Assembly: GCA_016124455.1 (NCBI GenBank)
Contig: WGNQ01000012.1
Location: 49,718 to 113,717, forward strand
DNA: 64,000 nucleotides
Direction of reading: 5' to 3'
Source of the DNA: Sideroxydans sp.
Lineage (GTDB): Bacteria; Pseudomonadota; Gammaproteobacteria; Burkholderiales; Gallionellaceae
Each line of letters opens with the position of its first letter. The stretch's first letter is position 1. A program made the translations under genes and the position numbers. Shown here in pieces: positions 9,944 through 21,792 of the stretch. The notes below the pieces were generated by a model that was not told the origin of the DNA, did no database searches, and saw nothing but the letters and a program-made list of their open reading frames with translations.

Positions 9944-10759
9944 TCAGAAAGTAAACGGGGCGGATTGGCCGAGCATGATAACCCAGTCGTGCAGGCGCAA
10001 CACCGGCCGGCGTTCGAACATGTCGAAATTGACGGCTTGCAGCTTGCGCAGGATGCGGTTGCCGCCGGCGATGATCAGGCGCATCTCGAGGCCGATGCGG
10101 CCGGTGAGGATGCTGCCGAGCGGCGCGCCGCGCCGCATCATCTCACGTGCACGCCTGACCTGGAAGCTCATCAGTTCGCGCCATGCCGCATCGGCCTGTC
10201 CTTGCGCAATATGCTGCCCGGTCACGCCGTATTGCGCCATCTCGTCCTGCGGCAGGTAGATGCGGCCGATGGCGTAGTCCTTCCTGACGTCCTGCCAGAA
10301 ATTGATCAGCTGCAGCGCAGTACAGATATCGTCGGAATAGGCAAGGTTCTGCGGCGTGGCTGCGCCGTACAGGTGCAACAGCAGGCGCCCCACAGGATTT
10401 GCCGAGCGGCGGCAGTAGTCCAGCAGTTCGTCGAAGTCGGCATAGCGTTTCTTTACCACGTCCTGCGAGAACGCATTCAGCAGGTCATGGAACAGCTGCA
10501 GCGGTAACTGGTAGGCGGCGACGATTTCCGCTACGTCGCGGAACAACGGTGTCTGCGGCATCTCGCCGGCGGCGATGCGATTCAGTTCAGTGCGGAAGCC
10601 GTCGAGCTGTGCCAGCCGCTGCTCGTTCGGCGCATCGCCTTCGTCGGCGAAGTCATCGGCCTGGCGTGCGAAGTGGTAGATGATCTCGACCGGCCGGCGC
10701 AGCCGTTTCGGCAGCAGGATGGAGGCGACCGGGAAGTTTTCGTAGTGATCGACGGCCAT
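9944..10759 (-). CDS. hpnC: Hydroxysqualene synthase HpnC
   Basis: Converts presqualene diphosphate to hydroxysqualene. The 271-residue member of the squalene/phytoene synthase family has the first Asp motif RQADDFADEGD and the second NFWQDVRKDYAIGRIYLP. N-terminal HYENFPVASILLP is characteristic of HpnC. Its ATG overlaps the prmB stop by one base (TGATG on the - strand). The product squalene normally feeds hopanoid synthesis by squalene-hopene cyclase, but no shc gene lies in this window. Confidence 0.92.
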   Translation of the reverse strand: MAVDHYENFPVASILLPKRLRRPVEIIYHFARQADDFADEGDAPNEQRLAQLDGFRTELNRIAAGEMPQTPLFRDVAEIVAAYQLPLQLFHDLLNAFSQDVVKKRYADFDELLDYCRRSANPVGRLLLHLYGAATPQNLAYSDDICTALQLINFWQDVRKDYAIGRIYLPQDEMAQYGVTGQHIAQGQADAAWRELMSFQVRRAREMMRRGAPLGSILTGRIGLEMRLIIAGGNRILRKLQAVNFDMFERRPVLRLHDWVIMLGQSAPFTF

Positions 10760-11670
10760 CAGGGCTCGATGAGGTCTTCGCGGTGCAGCAGGAACACAAA
10801 TTCGTCGCCGGCCGCCACGTCCAGCCAGGTGAACGGCAGCTCTGGATAGGCGGCTTCCAGCGCATCGCGGTTGTGGCCGATCTCGACCGCGAGCACGCCA
10901 TCCGGTACCAGATGCGCAGCAGCATGCCGGAGAATTTCGCGCGTGGCGTCGAGGCCGTCGATGCCGCTGCCCAGCGCGAGTTCGGGCTCGTGCCGGTACT
11001 CGGCCGGCAATACGGCGACCGCAGCGGCATCGACATAGGGCGGGTTGCTGATGATCAGGTCGTACTGCCGCCCCGGCAACTGCGCGAACAGGTTGGACTC
11101 AACCAGGTGCACGCGATCCTGCAGACCATAGTCGGCCACATTGCGGTGCGCCACGGCCAGCGCATCGGGCGAGATATCCACCGCATCGACTACGGCATTG
11201 GGGAAGGCATGGGCAGCCAGAATGGCAAGACAGCCGCTGCCGGTGCACAGGTCGAGCACGCGGGTGACGCTTTCCGGATCGGCGACCCAGGGCACGAACT
11301 GGTCGCGCAGCAGTTCGGCGATGAACGAGCGCGGCACGATCACGCGTTCGTCGACATAGAAGCGGAAGTCGCCGAGCCAGGCCTCATGCGTCAGGTAGGC
11401 GGCGGGCACGCGTTTCTGCACACGCTGTTCGAGCATGCCGCGTAGTGCATCCTTTTCACCCTGGGTCAGCTGTGCGTCGAGGAACGGTTCCAGTGTGTCC
11501 AGCGGCAGGTGCAGGGTATGCAGGATGAGGTAGGCCGCTTCGTCATAGGCGCTGGCCGAGCCATGCCCGAAACTCAGTCCGGCTTCGCTGAATGCGCTGA
11601 CCGCAAAGCGCAGCCAGTCGCGCAGCGTATGCAGTGATTGTGCGGCTTCGGAGAAATCGTGGGTAGCCAT
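10759..11670 (-). CDS. prmB: Ribosomal protein L3 glutamine N5-methyltransferase
   Basis: SAM-dependent methyltransferase that modifies a glutamine of ribosomal protein L3. The 303 residues have an N-terminal helical domain, motif I VLDLCTGSGCLAILAA, and the N-glutamine methyltransferase signature NPPYVDA. The N-terminal sequence and the dap neighbours favour PrmB over the release-factor enzyme PrmC, which usually lies beside prfA. It starts four bases after the dapE stop and overlaps hpnC by one base. Confidence 0.92.
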   Translation of the reverse strand: MATHDFSEAAQSLHTLRDWLRFAVSAFSEAGLSFGHGSASAYDEAAYLILHTLHLPLDTLEPFLDAQLTQGEKDALRGMLEQRVQKRVPAAYLTHEAWLGDFRFYVDERVIVPRSFIAELLRDQFVPWVADPESVTRVLDLCTGSGCLAILAAHAFPNAVVDAVDISPDALAVAHRNVADYGLQDRVHLVESNLFAQLPGRQYDLIISNPPYVDAAAVAVLPAEYRHEPELALGSGIDGLDATREILRHAAAHLVPDGVLAVEIGHNRDALEAAYPELPFTWLDVAAGDEFVFLLHREDLIEP

Positions 11671-11674
11671 TTTG

Positions 11675-13162
<1,488 letters not shown>

Positions 13163-13166
<4 letters not shown>

Positions 13167-14344
13167 GTACCCTCGCCGGGAATGTCGATGTTGAGTTTGA
13201 TGCCCCCGAAATCGGCAGCCGGTGCCGCCGGTTTTGCCTCCGGCGTGGTGGTACCCGGTGTGGCGGCATAGGCCTTCATCTTCGCGCTCTGCGAGTAATC
13301 GATCAGCGACGACAGGTTGCTGGCCGAATCGGCGTTGCGCAAGGCTTCCTCCTTGCTTACCTGGCCGCTCTTGAAGAGCTTGTACAGCGCCTGCTCGAAG
13401 GTCTGCGAGCCGGGCGAGACGCTCTGCTCGATGGCTTCGCGGATCTTTTCGATCTCGTCGTTCTTGATCATGTCGGCGATCAGCGAAGTGTTGAGCAGCA
13501 CTTCCACAGCCGGCACCAGCTTGCCGTCGACGCCGCGCACCAGACGCTGCGAGATGACCGCACGCAGGCACATCGACAGGTCGGACAGTACGCTCTGGCG
13601 CGCATCGTAGGGGAAGAAATTAACGATGCGGTTGAGCGCGTGGTAGCTGTTGTTGGCGTGCAGCGTGGACAGGCAGAGGTGGCCGGTCTGGGCGAAGATC
13701 AGGGCGTGCCGCAGCGTGTCGCGATCGCGGATTTCCCCGATCATCAGCACGTCCGGCGCTTCGCGCATGGCGCTGACCAAGGCATTGTCGTAGGAGATGG
13801 TGTCGGCACCGATCTCGCGCTGGTTGACGATGGACTTGTTGTGCTTGAACAGGTATTCGATCGGATCCTCGATGGTGAGGATGTGGCCGCTGGTCTGGGT
13901 GTTACGGTGCTCGATCATCGCCGCCAGCGTGGTGGACTTGCCGGAGCTGGTGGCGCCGACCACCAGCACCAGCCCGCGCTTCTCCATGATCAGGTTCTTC
14001 AGCACCAGCGGCAGATGCAGTTCCTCGACGTCGAGCACTTTGCCGCGCACGTGGCGGATGACGATGGCGATATCGCCACGCTGGCGGAAGATATTGACGC
14101 GGAAGTTGCCGGTGCCATTCTGGCGGAAGGAGAAATTCATCTCCATGTGTTGCTCGAACAGCGCAGTCTGTTCCGGCGTCATCATTTCATAGGCGATGCG
14201 CTTGATGGTGTCGCTATCCAGGTTCTGCGCATTGACCGGCATCGAGACGCCCTCGATCTTGATGTTGATCGGCGCACCGACGGAGAAGAACAGATCGGAA
14301 GCCTGCTTGTCGGCAGCGAGTTTCAACAGCGGCGAAATAATCAT
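13163..14344 (-). CDS. pilU: PilT/PilU-type twitching motility ATPase
   Basis: Cytoplasmic hexameric ATPase for type IV pilus retraction. The 393 residues contain Walker A GATSSGKST (residues 130-138), an Asp box beginning TIEDPIEY, Walker B LMIGEIRDRDT and the His box TGHLCLSTLHANN. Length and the alanine/proline-rich C-terminal tail fit PilU better than PilT. A strong Shine-Dalgarno (GAAAGGGAG) precedes the ATG. It sits between dapD and the ArsC-like gene; no other pilus genes are nearby, so the rest of the machinery must be elsewhere. Confidence 0.88.
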
Positions 14345-14394
14345 GATTTTCTCCCTTTCAGGTATGCGATCTTGTCAGGTCGTCGGCGCCTGTC

Positions 14395-15219
14395 TCAGAT
14401 GCCGCGCAGCAACTCGTTGATGCCGACCTTGCCGCGCGTCTTTTCGTCCACTTTCTTGACGATTACGGCGCAGTACAGGCTGTAGCTGCCATCCTTGGAC
14501 GGCAGGTTGCCGCTGACCACCACCGAGCCGGCCGGTACGCGGCCGTAATGGACCTCGCCGGTTTCACGGTCGTAGATCTTGGTGCTCTGGCCGATGTACA
14601 CGCCCATCGAGATCACCGAGCCTTCTTCCACGATCACCCCCTCGACCACTTCCGAACGCGCGCCGATGAAACAGTTGTCTTCGATGATGGTGGGGTTCGC
14701 CTGCAGTGGCTCCAGCACGCCGCCGATGCCGACGCCGCCGGACAGGTGCACATTCTTGCCGATCTGCGCGCAGGAGCCGACGGTGGCCCAGGTGTCGACC
14801 ATGGTGCCTTCGTCGACGTAGCCGCCGATGTTGATGTAGGAAGGCATCAGCACCACGTTCCTGGCGACATACGAACCCTTGCGTGCGGCGGCGGGTGGTA
14901 CCACGCGGAAACCGCCTTCGCGGAAATCACGGCTGTTGTAGTCGGCGAACTTGGACGGCACCTTGTCGAAGTAGTTGGTGAAGCCGCCCTTGATGAAATT
15001 GTTGTCTTCCATGCGGAACGACAGCAGCACCGCTTTCTTGACCCACTGGTGGGTAATCCACTGGCCGACGCCCTGGCGCTCGGACACGCGCAGCTTGCCC
15101 TGGTCGAGCAGGTCGATCCCCGTGGTGACGGCTTCCTTGAGCTGGGCGTCCACGGTGCGCGGCGTAATTTCGGCGCGGCGTTCAAAGGCGGACTCGATGA
15201 TCTGTTGCAGTTGTTCCAT
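14395..15219 (-). CDS. dapD: Tetrahydrodipicolinate N-succinyltransferase
   Basis: Transfers succinyl from succinyl-CoA to tetrahydrodipicolinate. The 274-residue protein has an N-terminal helical domain and a left-handed beta-helix of hexapeptide repeats ([18 protein letters not shown] and [15 protein letters not shown] regions), and the length is standard for DapD. It lies 17 bases after dapC and shares its transcript. Confidence 0.96.
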   Translation of the reverse strand: MEQLQQIIESAFERRAEITPRTVDAQLKEAVTTGIDLLDQGKLRVSERQGVGQWITHQWVKKAVLLSFRMEDNNFIKGGFTNYFDKVPSKFADYNSRDFREGGFRVVPPAAARKGSYVARNVVLMPSYINIGGYVDEGTMVDTWATVGSCAQIGKNVHLSGGVGIGGVLEPLQANPTIIEDNCFIGARSEVVEGVIVEEGSVISMGVYIGQSTKIYDRETGEVHYGRVPAGSVVVSGNLPSKDGSYSLYCAVIVKKVDEKTRGKVGINELLRGI

Positions 15220-15236
15220 GACTTTTCCTGGGTTGA

Positions 15237-16424
15237 TTAAAGTTTTTGGGTGAATTCGGCGATGCGGCGCGCGGCTTCCAGCGTTTCTTCAACTCCGGCC
15301 ACCAGCGCCATGCGTACGAAGTTTTCGCCGGGATTGATGCCTTGCGCTTCACGCGCCAGAAAGCTGCCGGGCAGCACGGTGACATTATAGTCGCGATACA
15401 GTTGTTGCGCGAAGGTGGTATCGGCGACCGGTACGCGCAGCCACAGGTAGAAACCCGCATCGGGCATGGCCACCGGCAGTAGCGGCTGGAGGATTTCGGT
15501 CATCCTGGCGAACTTTTCCGTATACAGCCGGCGATTTTCGGCAACGTGTGCCTCGTCGTTCCATGCCGCAATGCTGGCCGCCTGTATGGCAGGATTCATG
15601 GCGCAGCCGTGGTAGGTGCGGTACAGCGTGAACTTGGCCAGCACCGCCGCATCGCCGGCGACAAAGCCGGAGCGCATACCCGGCACGTTGGAGCGCTTGG
15701 ACAGGCTGGAAAATACCACCAGGTTCTTATAGTCGCTGCGCCCCAGTTGTTGCGCAGCCTGCAGCGCGCCAAGCGGCGCCTGCTCGAAGTAGATTTCCGA
15801 ATAACATTCGTCGGCGGCGATGACGAAACCATGGCGATCCGCCATCTCGAACAGTGTTTTCCATTCCTGCAGCGTCATTACGCGCCCGGTCGGGTTGCCC
15901 GGCGAGCAGACGTAGAGCAACTGCGTGCGCTGCCACACCTGCGCCGGCAGTTGTGCGAAATCCAGCGCGTAATTGTCTTCCGGCAAGGTGTTGAGGAAAT
16001 AGGGCGTGGCGCCGCCGAGCAGCGCCGCACCTTCATAGATCTGGTAGAACGGGTTGGGGCAGACCACAGCCGGCCCGGTCTGCGTGCGGTCGATCACCGC
16101 CTGGGCGAAGGCGAATAAGGCTTCGCGGCTGCCGTTGACCGGCAGCACCTGGGTTTTCGCGTCCGGTACGGGAATGCCATAGCGCCGCGCGAGCCAGTCT
16201 GAAATTGCACTGCGCAGCGCGTCGCTGCCGGCGGTTGTGGGATAATTCGCCAGCCCGCCCAGGCCGGCGATCAGCGCATCCTTGATGAACTGCGGCGTGG
16301 CATGCCTCGGTTCGCCGATGGACAGGCTGATCGGACGCAGCGCTTCGTTTGGCGTGACTTCGCGAAACAGCGCGGCGAGTTTCTGGAACGGATAGGGCTG
16401 CAGCAGGTTAAGGTCTGGGTTCAT
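15237..16424 (-). CDS. dapC: Succinyldiaminopimelate transaminase
   Basis: PLP-dependent class I/II aminotransferase making N-succinyl-diaminopimelate from the keto precursor. The 395-residue product begins [16 protein letters not shown], which is typical of betaproteobacterial DapC. The PLP lysine lies in [16 protein letters not shown], and NPFYQIYEG and SPGNPTGRV are family landmarks. The frame is open further upstream, but the extension has no homologous look. First gene of the long - strand run and divergent from the EamA transporter with only 58 bases between, so both promoters lie there. Confidence 0.93.
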   Translation of the reverse strand: MNPDLNLLQPYPFQKLAALFREVTPNEALRPISLSIGEPRHATPQFIKDALIAGLGGLANYPTTAGSDALRSAISDWLARRYGIPVPDAKTQVLPVNGSREALFAFAQAVIDRTQTGPAVVCPNPFYQIYEGAALLGGATPYFLNTLPEDNYALDFAQLPAQVWQRTQLLYVCSPGNPTGRVMTLQEWKTLFEMADRHGFVIAADECYSEIYFEQAPLGALQAAQQLGRSDYKNLVVFSSLSKRSNVPGMRSGFVAGDAAVLAKFTLYRTYHGCAMNPAIQAASIAAWNDEAHVAENRRLYTEKFARMTEILQPLLPVAMPDAGFYLWLRVPVADTTFAQQLYRDYNVTVLPGSFLAREAQGINPGENFVRMALVAGVEETLEAARRIAEFTQKL

Positions 16425-16482
16425 CGGATGCGGGTTTCTGGTTGGGCAGTGATGTAAACGGCTGTGCATTATAAGGGGCGGA

Positions 16483-17394
16483 GTGGTGGCATCAAAACAA
16501 AAAGTGGTGGCGATGCTCGGCTTGCTGAATGCGGCCACGGTCTGGGGGCTGGTCTGGTATCCCTACCGCTTGCTCGCCCATGCCGGGGTTTCCGGCGAAC
16601 TGGCGACCTTGCTGACTTATACGATTGCGGTCGGCTGCGGCCTGTTAGTGGCCGGGCCGGTCTGGCGCGAACTGCGTGTTGCCGGATGGTGGGGCATAGC
16701 GCTGACGTTGGCTGCAGGCTGGACCAATGTGGGTTACGTGCTGGCCATCCTTGATGGTGAAGTGATGCGCGTATTGCTGCTGTTCTACTTGGCGCCGCTG
16801 TGGACGGTGCTGTTGTCCAGGATCCTGCTCGGCGAACGACTGAACCGTTATGGCTATGCCATCGTCGCACTGTCGCTGGGCGGCGCGTTTGTCATGCTGT
16901 GGCGGCCAGGCTTCGGCCTGCCGTTGCCGCAGAATCGCGCCGAATGGACCGGGTTGTCGGCGGGGGTGGCTTTTGCCGTGACCAATGTGCTGGTGCGCCG
17001 GGTGCAGCATTTGAGCGTCAATTTCAAGGCCATCGCGATATTGTTCGGCGGCGCGCTGCTGACAGCCATGCCGTTGTGGTATCGCGGCAACGTCGGCATG
17101 CAGGTGCAGGCGGTTGTGCCCACCGCATGGTGGCTGATACTGGCGGTCGCGCTGGCGCTGTGTGCCACGAGTTTTGCCATGCAGTTCGGGCTGACGCGGT
17201 TGCCGGCCAACCAGGCGATCGTCCTGCTGATGTTCGAGCTGGTAGTGGCTGCAATTTCGTCTTATCTTCTTGCCGGAGAGGAAATGGGCGGGCGCGAGAT
17301 CGCCGGTGCGCTGCTGATTGTGGCAGCCAGCCTGTTTTCCGGAAAGTTGCACGCACAAGTTGAAGAATCGGATATATCCAGACAGGGAGCATGA
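16483..17394 (+). CDS. EamA/DMT-family inner membrane transporter
   Basis: A 303-residue integral membrane protein with about ten hydrophobic helices in two EamA repeats. The end of the second repeat reads [19 protein letters not shown], a typical drug/metabolite transporter segment. The first codon is GTG (two adjacent GTGs at 16483 and 16486), preceded by AAGGGG. Substrate unknown; family members export amino acids or metabolites. It is followed one base later by purT. Confidence 0.85.
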   Translation: MVASKQKVVAMLGLLNAATVWGLVWYPYRLLAHAGVSGELATLLTYTIAVGCGLLVAGPVWRELRVAGWWGIALTLAAGWTNVGYVLAILDGEVMRVLLLFYLAPLWTVLLSRILLGERLNRYGYAIVALSLGGAFVMLWRPGFGLPLPQNRAEWTGLSAGVAFAVTNVLVRRVQHLSVNFKAIAILFGGALLTAMPLWYRGNVGMQVQAVVPTAWWLILAVALALCATSFAMQFGLTRLPANQAIVLLMFELVVAAISSYLLAGEEMGGREIAGALLIVAASLFSGKLHAQVEESDISRQGA

Positions 17395-17395
17395 A

Positions 17396-18607
17396 ATGAA
17401 CAGTCGGGCAGTCATTATCGGTACACCACTCAGTCCATCAGCCAGCAGGGTCATGCTGCTGGGCAGCGGCGAGCTGGGCAAGGAAGTCATCATCGCACTG
17501 CAGCGGCTGGGCGTGGAAGTCATTGCTGTGGATCGTTATCCGGACGCACCGGGGCACCAGGTGGCACACCGCGCGCACGTCATCAACATGGCGGATGGCG
17601 CTGCGCTGCGCACGTTGATTGAACAGGAACAGCCGCATCTGGTAGTACCGGAAATCGAAGCGATTGCCACCGATACGTTGCTGGAGATCGAGCAGGAAGG
17701 CCGGGTGAAAGTCATCCCCACAGCGCGTGCCGCCCAGCTCACCATGAACCGTGAAGGCATCCGTCGGCTGGCGGCGGAGAAACTGGGCCTGCCGACCTCG
17801 CCTTACCGCTTCGCTGACAGCCTTGAACAATTGCGTGCGGCAATTGACGGCATAGGTTATCCCTGTATGGTCAAGCCGGTAATGTCTTCTTCGGGCAAGG
17901 GGCAGTCCAAGGTCGATGGCCCCGGCGATGTGCAGGCTGCATGGGACTATGCCGCAAGCGGCTCGCGCGTAAATCAGGGGCGGGTCATCGTCGAAGGTTT
18001 CATCAGGTTTGATTACGAGATTACCCTGTTGACCGTACGAGCGATCGGCAGCAACGGTGCAATCGAGACACATTTCTGCGAGCCTATCGGCCATGTGCAG
18101 GTGAACGGCGATTACGTCGAGAGCTGGCAGCCACAGGCAATGGCGCCGCGCGCACTTGAGCGCGCGCGCGAAATCGCGAAAAGCATCACGGACGACCTGG
18201 GCGGGCTGGGGATATTCGGTGTGGAACTGTTCGTCCAGGGGGAACAGGTGTGGTTCAGCGAAGTCAGCCCGCGCCCGCACGATACCGGCATGGTTACCAT
18301 GTGCAGCCAGCGCCAGAACGAATTTGAACTGCATGCCCGCGCTATCCTCGGTTTGCCGGTGGACGCGAGCCTGCGCGAAGCGGGTGCTTCTGCCGTAATC
18401 TACGGCAAGCTGGACGCGGCAGGCATTGCCTTCGCCGGCGTGGATGAGGCGCTGCGTGTTCCGCAGTCCGACATCCGCTTGTTCGGCAAGCCGGAATCTT
18501 TTGTGCGCCGCCGTATGGGGGTGGCATTGGCAACCGGCAAGGATACCGATGAGGCAAGGGCGCGAGCCAAGCTGGCGGCTGGCAAAGTGGAGCCATTCAA
18601 GCCATGA
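17396..18607 (+). CDS. purT: Formate-dependent phosphoribosylglycinamide formyltransferase
   Basis: ATP-grasp enzyme that formylates GAR using formate and ATP, the folate-independent third step of purine synthesis. From the ATG at 17396 the protein is 403 residues. It has the N-terminal preATP-grasp domain ([13 protein letters not shown]), the ATP-grasp core ([15 protein letters not shown]) and the metal-binding segment [29 protein letters not shown] lies upstream. The stop overlaps the next gene in ATGA. Confidence 0.96.
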   Translation: MNSRAVIIGTPLSPSASRVMLLGSGELGKEVIIALQRLGVEVIAVDRYPDAPGHQVAHRAHVINMADGAALRTLIEQEQPHLVVPEIEAIATDTLLEIEQEGRVKVIPTARAAQLTMNREGIRRLAAEKLGLPTSPYRFADSLEQLRAAIDGIGYPCMVKPVMSSSGKGQSKVDGPGDVQAAWDYAASGSRVNQGRVIVEGFIRFDYEITLLTVRAIGSNGAIETHFCEPIGHVQVNGDYVESWQPQAMAPRALERAREIAKSITDDLGGLGIFGVELFVQGEQVWFSEVSPRPHDTGMVTMCSQRQNEFELHARAILGLPVDASLREAGASAVIYGKLDAAGIAFAGVDEALRVPQSDIRLFGKPESFVRRRMGVALATGKDTDEARARAKLAAGKVEPFKP

Positions 18608-18975
18608 AACCGCTGGCGCTGCTGCATGCCACGTTTCTGGTTGCCGATCTCGAGCGGTCGCGCGCGTTTTATCAAGGCGTGCTGGCGTGGTTGCCCGATA
18701 CGCAGCGTCCTGATCTGGGATTTCCGGGTGTGTGGTATGACGTCGGTACCAACCAGCAAATCCACCTGATGCAATTGCCCGATCCGGAAGCGGGACTGCA
18801 ACGTCCAGCACATGGCGGCCGGGATCGCCACGTGGCGCTGGCGGTGAGCGATCTGGGTGAACTGGTGCGCCGGCTGGAGGCGTCAGGCATTGCCTATACG
18901 CTGAGCAAGTCCGGCAGGCAGGCGCTGTTTTGCCGCGACCCGGATGGCAATGCGCTGGAGTTCGTGCAGGCTTAG
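18604..18975 (+). CDS. VOC-family (glyoxalase/dioxygenase fold) protein
   Basis: A 123-residue single VOC domain. The start [21 protein letters not shown] and the end [15 protein letters not shown] are the two classic ends of the beta-alpha-beta-beta-beta module, and candidate metal ligands are H9 and the E of the final LEFV. Family members include glyoxalase I, dioxygenases and antibiotic-binding proteins; the substrate cannot be deduced. It overlaps purT by four bases and precedes a GNAT gene by three. Confidence 0.8.
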   Translation: MKPLALLHATFLVADLERSRAFYQGVLAWLPDTQRPDLGFPGVWYDVGTNQQIHLMQLPDPEAGLQRPAHGGRDRHVALAVSDLGELVRRLEASGIAYTLSKSGRQALFCRDPDGNALEFVQA

Positions 18976-18978
18976 GCG

Positions 18979-19524
18979 ATGGCGGGTACGCAATCTTCTG
19001 CCGCTGTCGCCTTTCGTCGCGCCACGCCGGCCGATGCCGACGCAATCGTGGCCCTGGTGAACTCGGCTTACCGCGGTGACTCCAGCCGTGCCGGATGGAC
19101 GACGGAGGCGGACTTGCTCGGCGGACAGCGCACCGATATCGGTGAAGTGGCGCGGTTGCTGGGAATGGCTGACTCGCTGTTCCTGCTTGGTTTAAGTGCT
19201 GGTGAAATCATCGGTTCGGTGCATCTGCAACGGCTCGGTGTGGCTACCGCCGGGCTGGGCATGCTGGTGATACGCCCGACCCTGCAGGGGTGGGGATTCG
19301 GCACGCAGCTGATGCGCGCGGCAGAAACATGGGGAAGCGAGGCATGGCATGCGGCCCGCATGCAGATGCAGGTGATCACGCTACGCACAGAGCTGATCGA
19401 TTATTACCTGCGACGCGGTTACCGGCGTACCGGAGAACTCCGGCCTTTTCCTGCGGAACCGGAATTCGGTTTACCCAAGGTTGCCGGATTGCAATTCGAG
19501 GTGCTGGAGAAGACGCTGGGCTGA
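18979..19524 (+). CDS. GNAT-family N-acetyltransferase
   Basis: A 181-residue acetyltransferase. The acetyl-CoA-binding motif A appears as MLVIRPTLQGWGFGTQLMRAAE, with the N-terminal FRRATPADADAIVALVNSAYRG and the C-terminal YYLRRGYRRTGE typical of the fold. The acceptor is unknown. Last gene of the EamA-purT-VOC-GNAT run and convergent with the HDOD gene, with only three bases between stops. Confidence 0.85.
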   Translation: MAGTQSSAAVAFRRATPADADAIVALVNSAYRGDSSRAGWTTEADLLGGQRTDIGEVARLLGMADSLFLLGLSAGEIIGSVHLQRLGVATAGLGMLVIRPTLQGWGFGTQLMRAAETWGSEAWHAARMQMQVITLRTELIDYYLRRGYRRTGELRPFPAEPEFGLPKVAGLQFEVLEKTLG

Positions 19525-19527
19525 TGG

Positions 19528-20415
19528 TTATTCTGTGGCTTCGGCGATGGGGCGGCCTTCGGCATACAGCTGTTCCAGGTCTTCTTCCTGCAGATTCAGC
19601 AAGCGCAGGCAGGTAGCGCCCAGCTTGGGCCACTCCTGAGTGGAACTGAGCGCGCATTCATGCTGCAGGATGTGTTCGGCAAGCTGGGCAGTGGCAATGA
19701 GCCTGCGGCTCAGCATCGGCAGCCTGGATTCCGCAGATTGCAGTATCGGGAGATCGTGGTGATTGCGGATAGCCAGGCAGAGCTCCTCGGGCAGCCACCA
19801 GCTTTGCGCCAGGATGCAGCCCACCATTGCATGGTTGGTCGGCAGCACGGTTTCCTCGACGCTGGTGAAGCTGTGCTGTGCGTTGCTGTTGGCTATTCCG
19901 AGTACCTTGTCGTAATCGGGGAAGCGCAGCAGCAGGACAGGAATGCCGCAGTCGCGGAACAGTCCCAGTGTGTAGGCATCTTCCGGCAGCAGGCCGGGTA
20001 GTTGCAGTTTCTGCGCCAGCCATCCGGAGATGCGTGCGATACGTGCCGATGCGTCCCAGAAGCGTTCCATGGCCGGGGTGACCGGGAATATGTCACGCAA
20101 GACGATGCCGGCAATGGCGCGTTTTGACACATCGAGGCCAAGTACGATCAGCGCATCGTGTATTGTACCGACTCGGCGGCGCATGCCGAAGTACGGGGAA
20201 TTCACGGTTTTGATCAGGCCGGCGGAAAGGCTGACGTCAGCCTTGATCAGGCTCGCCAGGCGATTGAAATCGGGCTCGGATTTGCGTGCCTCTTCCATGA
20301 TGTTGTTCAGGATATCCGGGCAGGGCGGGATTTCGATGTCGCGCATGCTCTGCTCAAACAGCGTGTCAATTGCCGGTGGTTCGGGAGTGGCGGTCATGGA
20401 GATGTTTTCGCTCAT
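19528..20415 (-). CDS. HDOD-domain signalling protein
   Basis: A 295-residue protein dominated by an HDOD domain (residues about 25-230), with the landmark segments IPPCPDILNNIM, NSPYFGMRRRVGTIHDALIVLG and NHAMVGCILAQSWWLPEELCLAIRNHHDLP. HDOD proteins lack full HD phosphohydrolase metal sites and usually act as signal-transduction scaffolds. Its ATG overlaps the stop of the GGDEF-EAL gene (ATGA), so it very likely works with that c-di-GMP enzyme. Confidence 0.88.
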   Translation of the reverse strand: MSENISMTATPEPPAIDTLFEQSMRDIEIPPCPDILNNIMEEARKSEPDFNRLASLIKADVSLSAGLIKTVNSPYFGMRRRVGTIHDALIVLGLDVSKRAIAGIVLRDIFPVTPAMERFWDASARIARISGWLAQKLQLPGLLPEDAYTLGLFRDCGIPVLLLRFPDYDKVLGIANSNAQHSFTSVEETVLPTNHAMVGCILAQSWWLPEELCLAIRNHHDLPILQSAESRLPMLSRRLIATAQLAEHILQHECALSSTQEWPKLGATCLRLLNLQEEDLEQLYAEGRPIAEATE

Positions 20416-21707
20416 GGTTGCTTTCTTTCTTGTATCCAGGCAATCAGGTCTTCCCCCGGCATGGGATAGGCATGCAGGTAGCCCTGAATTGCATCAACGC
20501 CGACATTGAGCAGCGCATCGTTTTGCTTTTGCGTTTCACAACCTTCGGCCACGACGGTCATGCCCAGATTGCGCCCGAGCTGGGTAACAGCCTGGACAAC
20601 TGCCAGCGCGCGGCTGTCGTCCGGAAGGACGGTGACGAAGGTGCGGTCAAGTTTGAGTTTCCTGGCCGGGATATCCTTCAGGTTGGCCAGGCAGGAATAG
20701 CCGGTACCAAAATCGTCGATGGCCAGGCTGATGCCGGCCTTGATCGCACTCTTCAGATTTTTCTGCACGGTTTCCGAGATATCCATGAACAGCGACTCCG
20801 TGAGTTCCAGTTCAATCAGGTCGGGCTGGATATTGGCGCAGAGCAGCGCGGCATGCAATGCATTGGAAAATTTGGGGGAAACCAGTTGTGCGCGCGAAAT
20901 ATTGATTGCAACCTTGGTAGGGCAGCCCGCATCACGCAATGTCCGCGCCTGCAGAGCTCCCTGCAGCAGGCTCCATTCGCCGAGACGGGTAATCAGTCCG
21001 GTTTTTTCCGCAACCGGGATGAACTTCCCCGGGGAGATGGTCTGGTTGTTGACGGTGCAACGCATCAGTGCCTCGACTGCTTCAATGCTGCCGTCGGCGC
21101 GTAGGATGGGCTGGTAGTGCAGATGGAAGCCGCCGGTCTCGAAAGCGGTGTGCAGGCTGTTTTCGATCGACAGTTCTTCGCGCGCGAGCAGAATGCCGAG
21201 ACGCCCCGGAACCGGTTCGTCACCCGAGATCACGATGCTGTTGCCGCCTTTACCCTTGGAGGCAAACATGGCACGGTCGGCGCGTTCGAGCAGTTCCAGC
21301 GGGTCTTCCCCGGTCTCGTAGATGGCGATCCCGACGCTGGCCGTGGGATGCAGCACCAGGTCGCCCACAGTCAGTGGTTCTTCCACGGTGTTCATGAGTT
21401 CGCGGGCAAGTTGCTGAGCCTGGATGCGGTCGCATTCGGGAACCAGGCAGACAAATTCGTCGCCCCCCATGCGCGATAATTCGGCACGTCCCGAGGTGCG
21501 AGCCCGGAAGCGTATGGCAATGTCGGCAATCACGCTGTCGCCGCCGATATGGCCGAAGGATTCGTTGACTTGCTTGAAACGGTCGAGGTTGAACCAGAGC
21601 ACGGCCAGAGGCTGGCCACTTGCGGCAAGATCTCTCACCAGTTGAGTCGCTGTTCGCAGGCAGCCACTGCGGTCTAGAAAACCAGTGAGAGAGTCGATAC
21701 CCTTCAT
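20412..21707 (-). CDS. GGDEF-EAL diguanylate cyclase/phosphodiesterase
   Basis: Cytoplasmic c-di-GMP turnover enzyme of 431 residues. The GGDEF domain comes first, with an intact active-site motif MGGDEF (residues 80-85); the expected RxxD inhibitory site upstream is not seen. The EAL domain follows, with EAL at 212-214, DDFGTGYSCL and KLKLDRTFV, so the phosphodiesterase metal site looks complete. There is no membrane segment or sensor domain. Translationally coupled to the HDOD protein, which may be its partner. Confidence 0.92.
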   Translation of the reverse strand: MKGIDSLTGFLDRSGCLRTATQLVRDLAASGQPLAVLWFNLDRFKQVNESFGHIGGDSVIADIAIRFRARTSGRAELSRMGGDEFVCLVPECDRIQAQQLARELMNTVEEPLTVGDLVLHPTASVGIAIYETGEDPLELLERADRAMFASKGKGGNSIVISGDEPVPGRLGILLAREELSIENSLHTAFETGGFHLHYQPILRADGSIEAVEALMRCTVNNQTISPGKFIPVAEKTGLITRLGEWSLLQGALQARTLRDAGCPTKVAINISRAQLVSPKFSNALHAALLCANIQPDLIELELTESLFMDISETVQKNLKSAIKAGISLAIDDFGTGYSCLANLKDIPARKLKLDRTFVTVLPDDSRALAVVQAVTQLGRNLGMTVVAEGCETQKQNDALLNVGVDAIQGYLHAYPMPGEDLIAWIQERKQP

Positions 21708-21792
21708 ACCTGTGGTGATGTTCCTGCGTTTTTGGAATTTACGAAAGGTAACGCAAACGGGGGTAATTTTCTAGCGCAATTCAATTAATTTT

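Noticed and set aside
9944..10759. Reading hpnC/hpnD as carotenoid phytoene synthases
   Set aside because: The hpnC-hpnD-hpnE trio with short overlaps is the squalene arrangement; no carotenoid desaturase or cyclase genes accompany them.
13167..13571. N-terminal extension of the ArsC-like gene
   Set aside because: Lies in another frame of pilU, and the thioredoxin-fold start MKLYGIPNCD with ATGA overlap is clearly the real beginning.
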